From Klebsiella ornithinolytica NBRC 105727 = ATCC 31898 (GTDB lineage: Bacteria; Pseudomonadota; Gammaproteobacteria; Enterobacterales; Enterobacteriaceae), in the NCBI RefSeq assembly GCF_001598295.1, contig NZ_BCYR01000002.1:248001-312000 (forward strand): DNA of 64,000 nucleotides, written 5' to 3'. Positions 45,286 through 55,337 of the stretch are shown here, one piece after another (positions within the stretch are counted from its first letter, which is position 1; the number at the start of each line of letters is the position of its first letter). The position numbers were made by a program, and so were the translations under genes. Under the pieces are notes generated by a model. That model ran no database searches and had not been told where the DNA came from. It was given only the letters and a program-made list of their open reading frames with translations.

Positions 45286-46281
45286 TTAATCGTACGTCAG
45301 GTTAAAGATCATGTGCGATTCCACCTCGCCGGTACTGGTTGTCGGCAGGTATTGGTAAAATCGCGCATGATAAGGTTGCGTAAAGTAACGCGTCTCCTGA
45401 GAACGCAACGTGCCTACGCTGTACTTCTTGTTAAATTCCAGCGGTACGCCATCCTTCAGTACCTGAATCCCGACCCCTTTGGCGGCGGAACTCCCGGTTT
45501 TTTCATTGAGCAACGCCCCTTGTTTGAGCGTGGTGCTGGTTGCCAGAGTTCCGGAAAAAGAGGTCTGGATATTGGCATATCCCGACTCGCTTAACCCGCC
45601 GCTGCACTGCAGCTCGATATTAAAATCCCGACCGCCCGCCGTTGTGCCGACCCCTTTCAGATCGCTACGCTTAATGGTGCCCACATCAACGTTCATATTC
45701 TTCCCGCTCAGGACCGTACAGGAAGGTGAGACAATGGTGATCGCATTGGCGCTCAGGTAGGTTTCCAGAATCGGGTTATTCCCCCTTTCCCAGTCATAGG
45801 AGGTATATTTCCCCGCCGCCAGCGTACCGCTGCCGGTCGTCGACGACGTTTTAATAATCTCCAGCGTAAAGCGGGAACCTTCCAGCGAGTAGTTGGTGGT
45901 CCGGTTGATGGTGGAGGAGAAAACGTCGGGATAGATGATGTTCACCGTCGCGCCGCCGCGACTAAAGCGCATGCCGATACCGGGCACGTTGGTGGAGTAG
46001 ATCTTATTCCCCAGATCGGTGGAGCCTGTAGAAACAATCTTCGCCGCAAAGCGGTTAGTACCGGCGGTACAGCTGTAGCTGGCCCCGCCCGGCGCATTCA
46101 TCGTCCAGTCCCGGGAGACAATCACCGAGCCCACCGGCAGATCGGGGGGAACCACAACCCTGCCAACGACCATATCCAGGTTCACCGTAGGCTGCGAAAG
46201 GCGCGTACAGGCAGCCCAGGCGGAGGTGGTCCCCAGCGCCATTAAGCCAATAAAAAGCGTCAGTTGTTTACTCAGCGACAT
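45286..46281 (-). CDS. mrkD: MrkD, type 3 fimbrial tip adhesin
   Basis: 331 residues from ATG 46281 (MSLSKQLTLFIGLMALGTTSAWA signal). Two-domain adhesin: an N-terminal receptor-binding domain (ACTRLSQPTVNLDM... to about residue 180) and a C-terminal pilin domain (SPSCTVLSGKNMNVD ... HMIFNLTYD). K. pneumoniae MrkD binds collagen and mediates adhesion to tissue and abiotic surfaces; allelic variation in the first domain changes receptor. The start overlaps the mrkC end by 10 bp. Confidence 0.94.
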   Translation of the reverse strand: MSLSKQLTLFIGLMALGTTSAWAACTRLSQPTVNLDMVVGRVVVPPDLPVGSVIVSRDWTMNAPGGASYSCTAGTNRFAAKIVSTGSTDLGNKIYSTNVPGIGMRFSRGGATVNIIYPDVFSSTINRTTNYSLEGSRFTLEIIKTSSTTGSGTLAAGKYTSYDWERGNNPILETYLSANAITIVSPSCTVLSGKNMNVDVGTIKRSDLKGVGTTAGGRDFNIELQCSGGLSESGYANIQTSFSGTLATSTTLKQGALLNEKTGSSAAKGVGIQVLKDGVPLEFNKKYSVGTLRSQETRYFTQPYHARFYQYLPTTSTGEVESHMIFNLTYD

Positions 46282-48758
46282 ACCGTTTCCTTTAATTTTG
46301 CCTGGCCCAGATCCACCGTACATTGTCCGCTGCTCCACTTGACGATCGCCTGCTTAACCCCGGCGTCGCTGATAAACATCATGCTGCCCTGACCAACAAC
46401 CCCAATATCCTTACCGGACGGATCCAGAATGGTGGCGGCAAACGGCAGCGGTTGGCCATTGGCCTGGCGCGCCTGAAGCGTGAGGGTATTCTGTACCGTG
46501 GTATCAAACGAGACTTTCACCACGCTGCCTTCCCACGGAACGACCTGAGCCACCGTACGCTCAAAGGCGATATCCTCCTGGCTGCCTTTCGGATCGATCT
46601 CGACGGCGTTGATCCGGTAAGGTCGCAGATAGGGCAGGATGGCATAGCCGTTACTGTCGACGCGCGTCCCAGGTGAACCCGGCAACATGGCGCCCGCCGC
46701 ATCTTTGGCTTCAATCAGCGCCAGGGTATTGCCGCTCTCCGGTGAGAACACCACGCCATGACGATGGGCGATCAGCGTCCCGCTGGCACCCAGCCCGCTC
46801 TGCCGGTAACCTTCACCCTGGCTATAGCTGCCGTTAAGCGTGGTCCACGGCGTACGGTAGCTGCCGTTTAAGGCGACATCATGCTGACCACCGGTCGCTG
46901 CGGTCGTTGAAATGCCGTAGTTGAGGTTGTTCTCACTATCCAGCGAACCGTTAACCCCAATCTGCGAGCTGCCGAAATGCGAATTGTTGAAGGTGGTGTT
47001 CGACGTCAGGTTGGCGGTACGGTTCTCACCAAACCACAGCGGATAGCTGAAATTCAGCGAGATGCGATCGTCACGACGATGGCCGGAGTTATCCGGCGTA
47101 TACACGCGCTGCGCGCTGGCTGACCATGAGAGACGGCCGAACATATTGTTGTAGCTAAGCTGGTATTGCTTCTCGGTACCCGAACGGTTCCAGTAATCTG
47201 AAATCTGGCCACTCAGATAAAAACCGCCCCAGCCGTCCGGCAGGTTCTGGTTAACGGTGAAGGTCATGCCGTTTTTCTGTCGCCACAGCGTATAGTTGTT
47301 ATTGCGGTTCTTCTCCTGATCGACGGCGTACAGCGCATCGTTCAGGTTATAGTAGCCTTTCGTGGAGTAGCGATACGCCGCCAGCACGATGCTGGTCTGG
47401 GTATCGGTAAACATCCGGTTAAAGGTGGCGCGATAGCTCTGCCCTTTTTCATCCAGGGTATCGCTCTTCAGTCGCGACTGGGTAATGTCAAATGACAGCG
47501 CGCCAATACCGGTATTCATCCCGGCCCCCAGCAGAAACGCCTGATAATCATCAAAACCGGTCACGCCGGTATAGCCGGTAAACATGTTGCTCAGGCCACG
47601 CTGCCAGGTAGCCTGGTAGAGCATGGGCTTATTGCGCAGCGAATTATCATCGACTTTACCGGCCGACAGCGCATAGCGAGTCATACCCGGACGCAGCAGC
47701 TGTGCCACCGACGCATACGGCACGCTGAAGACCTGCACCGATCCATCGGCCTCTTTTACCGACACCTCAAGGTCGTTACCGTACCCGGACGGGTAAACAT
47801 CCTGCAAAGTAAACGGCCCCGGCGGTACCGAGGTCTGATAGATAATATTGTTGCCCTGACGCACCGTCACCAGAGCATTGCTCTGCGCCACGCCGCGAAT
47901 TTCCGGCGCGTAGGAGCGCATTCCGTCCGGGAACATATTGTCGTCGGTCGCCAGGTTGACCCCACGCAGACCGATGGTGTCGAAGAATTCGCCGTTGGTA
48001 AATATCTGCCCGCCGCTGACAATCGAGTTGATTTGCGGGATCGGCCGCTGAAGGTAGGTCTGGTTACTGTTCCAGTGCGCCTTCCCCTGCTGCTGCTGCC
48101 AGTTCAGGTTACCGATGTGCTTGAGTAACCAACCGTCCCAGGAGAAGCCGGCGTTAACGCCGAGATAGGCGCTGCTGTTGTCGGAGCCGTTGGCGGCAGA
48201 GGTATGGCTGGTCCAGGTGTTCGCCATCCAGCCAAGATTCAGCGCCGCAATGCCTTTATCCCAGAATTCCGGGCTGACAAAATTTTTCAGGCGCTGATCT
48301 TCGTAGATTTGCGGTACAGAAACTTCCAGCCGCAGCGAGGACTGTATCAGGTTATCTTTAACGTTTTCTTCGTTACGCCACTCCTTCAGCCGTCCACAGT
48401 AACCTGCCTGCTGACTCAGCTGAGGATTGAGTTTTTCTGCCGCAATCCCGTAGCGCTCAAGCATTTCACGGGTGTAGCAGATCCCCATGTTGCCGTCTTT
48501 ATCGCGGGTGACGTTCAGTTCATAGCGCCCTTTCCACTCATTGTTGGTATACACATCGAGCGAATAGGTCCCTTCCGTGATAGCACTGGCGGAGAAGCGA
48601 GACAGATCGACCTTTTCCCGGCTGCCAACGATAAAACCATCATTAAACTGGTATACCGTTCCCGGGCTTTCCTGTCCGCTGGAAACTGGCGGAAAACAGA
48701 ACAGCGCCATCGCGATCGCTGTACTTAATCTTCCCGGGCAGATAGACCTCTGCTTCAT
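46272..48758 (-). CDS. mrkC: MrkC, outer-membrane usher of type 3 fimbriae
   Basis: 828 residues, the K. pneumoniae length. An N-terminal signal, the N-terminal periplasmic domain that binds chaperone-subunit pairs, a 24-strand barrel with plug (FTNGEFFDTIGLRGVNLATDDNM... DVYPSGYGNDLEVSVKEADG) and C-terminal domains ending with a Cys pair (SGQCTVDL ... KETVCR). It assembles MrkA, F and D into fimbriae. 11 bp after mrkB. Confidence 0.96.
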   Translation of the reverse strand: MKQRSICPGRLSTAIAMALFCFPPVSSGQESPGTVYQFNDGFIVGSREKVDLSRFSASAITEGTYSLDVYTNNEWKGRYELNVTRDKDGNMGICYTREMLERYGIAAEKLNPQLSQQAGYCGRLKEWRNEENVKDNLIQSSLRLEVSVPQIYEDQRLKNFVSPEFWDKGIAALNLGWMANTWTSHTSAANGSDNSSAYLGVNAGFSWDGWLLKHIGNLNWQQQQGKAHWNSNQTYLQRPIPQINSIVSGGQIFTNGEFFDTIGLRGVNLATDDNMFPDGMRSYAPEIRGVAQSNALVTVRQGNNIIYQTSVPPGPFTLQDVYPSGYGNDLEVSVKEADGSVQVFSVPYASVAQLLRPGMTRYALSAGKVDDNSLRNKPMLYQATWQRGLSNMFTGYTGVTGFDDYQAFLLGAGMNTGIGALSFDITQSRLKSDTLDEKGQSYRATFNRMFTDTQTSIVLAAYRYSTKGYYNLNDALYAVDQEKNRNNNYTLWRQKNGMTFTVNQNLPDGWGGFYLSGQISDYWNRSGTEKQYQLSYNNMFGRLSWSASAQRVYTPDNSGHRRDDRISLNFSYPLWFGENRTANLTSNTTFNNSHFGSSQIGVNGSLDSENNLNYGISTTAATGGQHDVALNGSYRTPWTTLNGSYSQGEGYRQSGLGASGTLIAHRHGVVFSPESGNTLALIEAKDAAGAMLPGSPGTRVDSNGYAILPYLRPYRINAVEIDPKGSQEDIAFERTVAQVVPWEGSVVKVSFDTTVQNTLTLQARQANGQPLPFAATILDPSGKDIGVVGQGSMMFISDAGVKQAIVKWSSGQCTVDLGQAKLKETVCR

Positions 48759-48769
48759 GATCGTGTCCC

Positions 48770-49471
48770 TTATTTAACGGCTACTTTCACTGCCACATCT
48801 GCGCCATAGTCATTGATATTATTAATCGTCAGGGTCTCGCCTCGGCTCACAGAAGAAGAGAGGGCCACGGTCTGACTGGACTGCGGAGCCAGCATCACCG
48901 TTTTGCTGTTCAGGGCTTTACCGCCATCGCGGGAAATACGGCTGACGGTGAGATAAAATGGCGTAGGGTTGCTGATAGACAGGCTGCTACCGCTGGCTGA
49001 AAGCGCTAATTTCTCCGGCGCCGCGTCGCGGTTACCCAGTCCGACAGGACGGTAAATAAACTTAAAGCGCGAACGGATCGCCAGCTGGAGGACGTTTTGC
49101 CCTTCATTTTTCTGGTTGGCCACCACCGGCGGGATTTCCAGAAGATTCAGCCACCACAGCGTCTCTTTATTTTGTGCCAGTCCGGCGGCGCTACCCAATT
49201 TAATACGTAAAGTCTGCCCGCTCTTTGCATCAACGCGTGAAATCGGGGGTGTAATAATAAACGGCGTGGTAATGGTATCCGGCGTAGCATCGGCATTGCC
49301 GTTATCCAGCCAGGCTTGCGCCAGCGCCGGACGGTCTGCGGTATTAGAAAGCTGTACCGTTATTTCTTTTTCATTTCCAGGATAAATAAAGCGGGTGCCG
49401 TTGACGATAATATTGTTGGCATTGGCCGCAACACTAAAAATGAAACAGAAAAAAAGGGCAATATGCTTCAT
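48770..49471 (-). CDS. mrkB: MrkB, periplasmic fimbrial chaperone
   Basis: 233 residues. Signal peptide MKHIALFFCFIFSVAANA, then two Ig-like domains of the PapD type; the chaperone signature lies around LWWLNLLEIPPVVANQKNEGQNVLQLAIRSRFKFIYRP. It donates a strand to fimbrial subunits and delivers them to MrkC. Separated from mrkA by a 96-bp gap with a hairpin. Confidence 0.95.
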   Translation of the reverse strand: MKHIALFFCFIFSVAANANNIIVNGTRFIYPGNEKEITVQLSNTADRPALAQAWLDNGNADATPDTITTPFIITPPISRVDAKSGQTLRIKLGSAAGLAQNKETLWWLNLLEIPPVVANQKNEGQNVLQLAIRSRFKFIYRPVGLGNRDAAPEKLALSASGSSLSISNPTPFYLTVSRISRDGGKALNSKTVMLAPQSSQTVALSSSVSRGETLTINNINDYGADVAVKVAVK

Positions 49472-49527
49472 GCTGACCTCAGAATAAAAAAAATAAGCGG
49501 CAGCAACTGCCGCTTTATCATTGTTTT

Positions 49528-49553
49528 AAACCGCCTCGAGAAAGGCGGTTTTA
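49528..49553 (-). terminator. Intercistronic hairpin between mrkA and mrkB
   Basis: On the minus strand AAACCGCCT pairs with AGGCGGTTT around TTCTCG (complement of about 49528-49552), 15 bp after the mrkA stop. Only a broken T/A tail follows. It likely ends or stabilises most mrkA transcripts so that the major pilin outnumbers assembly proteins. Confidence 0.7.
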
Positions 49554-49567
49554 TTTTCTGGCGATAA

Positions 49568-50663
<1,096 letters not shown>

Positions 50664-51365
50664 CTACAGCGGCAGATGGAAGTGCTGCCTCAGCGCGAGC
50701 CTGCCTGTCGGGGTGATACTCACTTCGCGAAATCCCGGCGTCAGGGTGAACCAGCCGTTTCGCTGACCATGCTGCAACAATGCAGCCCCGACGGCGCCAC
50801 CGGGATGGAAACGCCGCTCGCTCCAGTCCAGACATGCGCAGCATACCCTGCGCCGGTTCCCGGCCGGCAAAGTGATGCCTGAACGGGCAAACTGCGCCTC
50901 GCCGACCGGCGTCAGCGCGCTCCCGTCCGGCACAATCCACGCCTCGCGCAAGAGAAAATCATAAATCGCCACCGCCACTTCACCAGCAAGATGATCGTAG
51001 CAGGTTCGCGCCGTACGCAGATTCACCGGGGTCCGGGTGGTCAGCACAATGGCACTTTTCCCGGCCATCGCCATCATATTCTCCAGCAGTCCGGCAACAT
51101 CGGCACTCGCCAGCCGGTAATAGCGATGCCGTCCCTGCGCCAGACAAACCAGCAAATGGGTGCTGACCAGACGGCTGAGATGGGCGCTGGCGGTTGAGGC
51201 CGAGACTTCGGCCACCGTCGCCAGCTCCGTCGCGGTCCACGCGCGCCCATCCATTAATGCACAGAGCATTTTCACCCGTGAAGCATCGGCCATGGCGGAC
51301 GCCAGCGCGGTGATGGCCACGGCCAACGACTCATCATCTTCAATAACATGGGCTGGTTTTAGCAT
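50664..51365 (-). CDS. ArsR-family winged-helix regulator
   Basis: 233 residues. N-terminal ArsR-type winged helix: MADASRVKMLCALMDGRAWTATELATVAEVSASTASAHLSRLV, then LLVCLAQGRHRYYRLAS. The long C-terminal part (from about residue 125) is not typical of metal sensors; it holds a Cys pair and Trp (RRVCCACLDWSERRFHPGG), a pattern also seen in ArsR-like proteins with an extra domain. Third gene of an operon with an ACT protein and an ABM protein (6-bp gap). Ligand unknown. Confidence 0.83.
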   Translation of the reverse strand: MLKPAHVIEDDESLAVAITALASAMADASRVKMLCALMDGRAWTATELATVAEVSASTASAHLSRLVSTHLLVCLAQGRHRYYRLASADVAGLLENMMAMAGKSAIVLTTRTPVNLRTARTCYDHLAGEVAVAIYDFLLREAWIVPDGSALTPVGEAQFARSGITLPAGNRRRVCCACLDWSERRFHPGGAVGAALLQHGQRNGWFTLTPGFREVSITPTGRLALRQHFHLPL

Positions 51366-51371
51366 AACGCC

Positions 51372-51761
51372 TCACAAGGTGGTGGCCCAGGAACGCGTGA
51401 CTTCCTGTGCCAGTGGAAAGTTATCGGTCACCAGAATCAGGCGGTTCGCATGATCGCTGTACTGGGTCAGGATATTCACCCCGCGTTCGGCCAGCGCATG
51501 AGCTATCGCGCCCAGCTCGCCGGGCTGTTCCTGTTTTAATCTGCGAATAAGCGGCAGGTAGACGCCCGCTACCGGGATCCCCGCCTGCTCCAGCACCGTT
51601 CTGGCCCGCTCCCCTTCTGCGACCAGAAAATGGGCGTGGCATTGATTGTCGACGGTGAAAACCCCGCCACCTTCAAGCCCCACGCCATGTTTCCCCAGCG
51701 TTTGGCCTAACAGCGCCAGCTGACCAGGACGATTTGGCAGAATGACATGAATATCATACAT
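51372..51761 (-). CDS. Tandem ACT-domain protein
   Basis: 129 residues from ATG 51761. Two ACT-like repeats: [35 protein letters not shown] (about 1-65) and [38 protein letters not shown] (about 75-125), each with the ligand-binding N/Q-x-P-G-x-L turn. No catalytic domain. Such proteins usually sense amino acids or small ligands. It overlaps the end of the upstream ABM gene by 8 bp and is followed by the ArsR-type gene. Confidence 0.8.
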   Translation of the reverse strand: MYDIHVILPNRPGQLALLGQTLGKHGVGLEGGGVFTVDNQCHAHFLVAEGERARTVLEQAGIPVAGVYLPLIRRLKQEQPGELGAIAHALAERGVNILTQYSDHANRLILVTDNFPLAQEVTRSWATTL

Positions 51762-52080
51762 CGCCGCGCCCCTCCTGCATTTCTGAACCCCAGCCGCGAA
51801 TGACCTGCACAATGCGAATCTGGTAAGAGGCAAAAATAGTCGCTTTGCCCTCCTCCTGGGCCGCCTGATGGCAGAGATTGTTTTTCCAGGCCCGCACCGC
51901 CTCTTCATCGCGCCACCAGGACAGAGACAGGATCTTGCCCGGCGTGGTCAGACTTTGAAAACGTTCAATGCTAATAAAGCCGTCAAGCGTATCAAGCAAC
52001 GGCCTGAGCTCCGCCGCCAGCGCCAGGTAACGGGCCTGTTTTGCCGGGGTGACATCGGCTTCAAAGAGTACCGCAATCAT
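51754..52080 (-). CDS. ABM-domain (antibiotic biosynthesis monooxygenase-like) protein
   Basis: 108 residues from ATG 52080 (ribosome site AAGGA). A single ferredoxin-like dimeric alpha-beta barrel domain: [25 protein letters not shown], then [28 protein letters not shown] and [14 protein letters not shown]. Members act as cofactor-free monooxygenases, haem-degrading enzymes or are of unknown role; the substrate cannot be told. First gene of the ABM-ACT-ArsR operon. Confidence 0.82.
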   Translation of the reverse strand: MIAVLFEADVTPAKQARYLALAAELRPLLDTLDGFISIERFQSLTTPGKILSLSWWRDEEAVRAWKNNLCHQAAQEEGKATIFASYQIRIVQVIRGWGSEMQEGRGDV

Positions 52081-52464
52081 CGTGTCGTCCTTCCTCAATC
52101 AACAGTGACGCCACTTTATCGTATCCATAAAGCCCGATACTTCGCTGCCAGACGAAGTATGCCCTGCCCAAAAACACGGGAAAATCCCGCCAGCGCATCC
52201 ACTCAGGCCATCCATAGCGGCGGTTTTCAAAAAAACACATGGTGATAGCAATATTTTTTTAATGCATAAGGGTCGCGGGAGTCGCGTTCAATGCATTGTT
52301 TTTTAATTAAAAAATAAAAATACCTTCAAATTCCCGTCATCTTACCGACATGAAAGTGTGATCTAAATCGCACTTTTTGCAACGCTGGTTATAGTTAGCA
52401 GGCTTATTATAAACCCATCGAAAGCACAACGCTTTCCACCTGAAAAGTTAAAAGGAAAAACACC
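52081..52464. promoter_or_regulatory. Divergent promoter region, ABM operon and YhcN-like gene
   Basis: 384 bp. A+T-rich from 52240 to 52350, with TTTTTTTAATGCAT and a later AATGCATTG repeat. It should hold the promoters of both flanking units. No coding frame or RNA is supported. Confidence 0.45.
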
Positions 52465-52677
52465 ATGAAAAACGTAAAATTACTTGCCGCTGCCGGTATG
52501 CTCTCTCTGGTTTCTTTCGCCAGCTTCGCTCAGCACCCGGTCAGCGTAACGGCTGATACCCTGGATAGCGCAGAAGCTAAAATTGCGACCATCGCTAAAG
52601 ATCAAGGCGCGTCTTACCACATTACCGAAGCCTATACCGGTAACCAGGTTCATATGACCGCTGAGCTGTCCAAATAA
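52465..52677 (+). CDS. YhcN/BhsA/McbA-family periplasmic protein (DUF1471)
   Basis: 70 residues. Signal peptide MKNVKLLAAAGMLSLVSFAS with cleavage after FA; the mature DUF1471 domain reads HPVSVTADTLDSAEAKIATIAKDQGASYHITEAYTGNQVHMTAELSK. E. coli relatives (BhsA, McbA, YhcN, YjfY and others) respond to acid, oxidative and biofilm stress. Which paralogue this is cannot be fixed. Good AAGGAAA ribosome site. A strong terminator follows. Confidence 0.88.
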   Translation: MKNVKLLAAAGMLSLVSFASFAQHPVSVTADTLDSAEAKIATIAKDQGASYHITEAYTGNQVHMTAELSK

Positions 52678-52766
52678 GAGAATGGTTGCAGAGGGAGCTG
52701 CCGGACAGGCCGCCTTACGGCGGCTCGTTTCGCTCCCGCTTCACGATAACCACGCAGCAATGTCGG

Positions 52767-52788
52767 GCCCCTTTATGGGGCTTTTTTT
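52767..52788 (+). terminator. Rho-independent terminator of the YhcN-like gene
   Basis: GCCCC (52767-52771) and GGGGC (52777-52781) with a TTTAT loop, then seven T (52782-52788). The stop codon of the convergent EamA gene (52773-52775) lies inside the loop, so the two features share DNA. Confidence 0.88.
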
Positions 52789-53645
52789 GTTAATGCGCGC
52801 TGTATCGACAGCACGCTCAGCAACACCACGATTAGCCCCACCAGCGCCACCCCTTCAATCTTCTGTCCAAGACAGATCCAGCCCAGAAGCACTGCCGTCA
52901 CCGGACTCAGCAGACTGAGTGCTGAGACAGCGACCGATGGGAGACGGCTAATCCCGCGGAACCACAGCCCATAGGCCAGCATCGCGCCGGCCACGCAGAG
53001 CCACAGATAGCCGGCCGCCTGGGTCCACGTCACCCCCTGCAACGGCGGATCCACCAGCCATGCAACGGGAGCCAGTACCACGCCGCCAATCAACAATTGC
53101 CAGCCGGTCAGCGCCACCACCGGTAGCGAAATCGCCCAGCGGCGAGACAGCCAGGTCCCCAGCGCCATGCTGACCGCACCTGAAAATGCCGCCATGATCC
53201 CCAGCGGATCCAGCACCGTATGCGGCGACAGCAGCAGCAGCGCCATGCCGATAATGCCAGTCACTGCCGAGAGCACCGCCACCCACGGCGAGCGCTGCCT
53301 GTCGACACCCCACGCCAGCATCATGACCAGCAGCGGCTGAATTGCCCCAATCACTGCAGCCAGCCCGCCGGGTAACCGGTAAGCGGCAATAAACAGCAGC
53401 GCCTGAAAAGCGCCGATATTGAGGATCCCGGTAACAATAAGCTTCCACCACTCATTGCGCAGAGGAAAACGGCGGCACCAGATAAGCAGCGCAATCCCTG
53501 CGGGCAGCACCCGTAGCAGCGCCGCAATAAAAGGTCTGTCCGGGGGTAAAAACTGGGAGGTGACAATGTAGGTCGTCCCCCAGATGGCCGGAGCCAGGGC
53601 GGTCAACAGCAAATCAATAACGGGAGAGCGTGAGAAAAAGGTCAT
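52773..53645 (-). CDS. EamA-family (DMT) exporter
   Basis: 290 residues with ten membrane helices in two EamA repeats (AIWGTTYIVTSQFLPPDRPFIAALLRVLPAG in the first; GAMLAYGLWFRGISRLPSVAVSALSLLSPVTAVLLGWICLGQ in the second). Drug/metabolite transporters of this kind export amino acids, purines or toxic compounds; the substrate is unknown. Divergent from a MarR gene with two operator-like palindromes between them, so drug- or metabolite-responsive expression is likely. Confidence 0.9.
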   Translation of the reverse strand: MTFFSRSPVIDLLLTALAPAIWGTTYIVTSQFLPPDRPFIAALLRVLPAGIALLIWCRRFPLRNEWWKLIVTGILNIGAFQALLFIAAYRLPGGLAAVIGAIQPLLVMMLAWGVDRQRSPWVAVLSAVTGIIGMALLLLSPHTVLDPLGIMAAFSGAVSMALGTWLSRRWAISLPVVALTGWQLLIGGVVLAPVAWLVDPPLQGVTWTQAAGYLWLCVAGAMLAYGLWFRGISRLPSVAVSALSLLSPVTAVLLGWICLGQKIEGVALVGLIVVLLSVLSIQRALTKKAP

Positions 53646-53650
53646 GATTT

Positions 53651-53668
53651 TATCTTCACATCAAGGTA
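53651..53668. promoter_or_regulatory. MarR-type operator A (imperfect)
   Basis: TATCTTCACATCAAGGTA matches operator B with four mismatches. It lies just upstream of the EamA start (53645), where bound repressor would block the exporter. Confidence 0.65.
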
Positions 53669-53697
53669 AATTAGTCGTTAAAGTATGTATCGACAGA

Positions 53698-53715
53698 TAT
53701 CTTGATATCAAGATA
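53698..53715. promoter_or_regulatory. MarR-type operator B (perfect palindrome)
   Basis: TATCTTGATATCAAGATA is a perfect 18-bp palindrome ending 11 bp before the MarR start codon. It is of the type bound by MarR dimers and suggests autorepression. Confidence 0.8.
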
Positions 53716-53726
53716 AGTAGGCACAA

Positions 53727-54233
53727 TTGGACAAATCATCTCAGGCTGACGCCGTAGATCGCATTCTTGAACAGTGGAAACGGGAGCGCCCGGATCTGGA
53801 TTGCAGCCCGATGGGCCCCATCGGGCGCCTGAAGCGCTGCGCTCTGCTGCTGGAGCCGCGCGTAGAGTCCGCCTTTATCCGCCACGATCTGGTGCGCTGG
53901 GAGTTTGACATGCTGGCCACCCTTCGTCGGGCAGGCTCGCCGTTTATCCTCTCCCCGACTCAGCTTTTCTCTACGCTGATGATCACCTCTGGCACCATGA
54001 CGCATCGGCTTAAGGCGCTGGAAAAACGGGGTTTTATTACCCGTTTGCCGGATCCTGACGATGCGCGGAGTCTGCTGGTCGCCCTGACCGAGGCGGGGCG
54101 CGAGCGGATCGATGAGGCTGTGGAAAGCCACGTAGAAAACGAACGCCAGCTGCTGGCCGGACTCTCCACGGAGCAGCGCCAGCAGCTGGATCGGGCGCTG
54201 AAGGTCTTTATGCGCCTGCTGGAAGAGCCCTAG
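53727..54233 (+). CDS. MarR-family regulator of the EamA exporter
   Basis: 168 residues from a TTG start. Winged helix: SPTQLFSTLMITSGTMTHRLKALEKRGFITRLPDPDDARSLLVALTEAG, with the D-x-R wing. N- and C-terminal helices form the dimer. Ligand unknown. Divergent from the EamA gene; its stop overlaps the stop of the convergent NicO gene by 4 bp. Confidence 0.88.
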   Translation: MDKSSQADAVDRILEQWKRERPDLDCSPMGPIGRLKRCALLLEPRVESAFIRHDLVRWEFDMLATLRRAGSPFILSPTQLFSTLMITSGTMTHRLKALEKRGFITRLPDPDDARSLLVALTEAGRERIDEAVESHVENERQLLAGLSTEQRQQLDRALKVFMRLLEEP

Positions 54234-55195
54234 CAACCGGCAGCAATATAATCGCCGTTGGCGCTCATCGGGATCACGGTCAGAAACAGCACGCAGGCAA
54301 AGAGAATCAGAAGGACGCCGCCGGCAATTTTTACCGCCGGCAGCAGCCATTTCAGGCGACCGTCATCCCAGGCAAACAGGCCGATCGCCCGTTCACGCGC
54401 GTAGCGTACCGCCAGCGAGAGGCCGAGAATTGATATTGCCGTCCCCAGTGACATCGTCATGACCGCGGCAATTCCCCAGCTGACGATCCCCAGCGCATTG
54501 GAAAACAGCAGGATCATTATCGCCCCGCTGCAGGGCCTGGCGCCGATAGCCAGGACCACGCCAAGCCGGGTTTGCCAGTCAGCTCCCAGCCCGCGGCCAA
54601 CGCCGTGAGCTCCGCAGCCGCACGTTTCGCTATGTTCATGCAGCGGAGTCAAGGTCGCGATCGTCATTTTTCGCGGCCGCAGGCTTTTGAGCGCTTGATA
54701 TATCACATATGCGCCAAACGCCCCCACCATCAGGGCGCTGATTTTCTCTACGTACCAGCGGCTGGTACTGAGATCGCCGGACGCAAGGTTCAGCCCTACG
54801 GCCAGAATAAATACAAACAGGATAGCGCTCACCCCCTGCATCAGGCTGCCAAGAAACGGCACTACCCGCGCCGCCAGCAGGCTCTCTTTGTTGGTGCTGA
54901 GATAGGTGGTGACGATAAATTTACCGTGTCCGGGGCCAACGGCATGCAGCACACCGTAAAGGAATGCGCCGCCCAGCAGCCACATCCCGCCGCTATACTG
55001 ATGGTTATTGAGCTGCAAAAGATACATCACCAGGTAGCGATGGAGCATAATTTGCGTTGCCAGACACCACTGTAAAAAAGCCTCCCAGTGCGCATACAGC
55101 GTCAGCCCGGCCCACAGCAGCGCCAGGAGTGGTAACCCCAGCGACAGCAGACGCCAGTCACGGGTTAGCATGCGAGTTGTCATCATTTTTACCAT
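54230..55195 (-). CDS. NicO-family nickel/cobalt transporter
   Basis: 321 residues from the ATG at 55195; starts at 55186 or 55183 are also possible. Six or so membrane helices with the family motifs AVGPGHGKFIVTTYLS and IGARPCSGAIMILLFSNALG. A His/Cys-rich cytoplasmic loop (HEHSETCGCGAHGVG) probably binds metal. Resembles RcnA-type exporters. No RcnR regulator is adjacent. It is divergent from iacR. Confidence 0.85.
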   Translation of the reverse strand: MVKMMTTRMLTRDWRLLSLGLPLLALLWAGLTLYAHWEAFLQWCLATQIMLHRYLVMYLLQLNNHQYSGGMWLLGGAFLYGVLHAVGPGHGKFIVTTYLSTNKESLLAARVVPFLGSLMQGVSAILFVFILAVGLNLASGDLSTSRWYVEKISALMVGAFGAYVIYQALKSLRPRKMTIATLTPLHEHSETCGCGAHGVGRGLGADWQTRLGVVLAIGARPCSGAIMILLFSNALGIVSWGIAAVMTMSLGTAISILGLSLAVRYARERAIGLFAWDDGRLKWLLPAVKIAGGVLLILFACVLFLTVIPMSANGDYIAAGC

Positions 55196-55337
55196 TACGT
55201 GAATCTGAATATCCGCCCGGCGGTAGCGGTGAGCGTCGCCGCCAGCCCGCGATATTGCCTGTAGATTGCATTTTGCAATGCCCGTCAAATACGCATACCA
55301 TCTGCCCATTCTACCGTCGTCGGGCAAGGAGAGGCTT

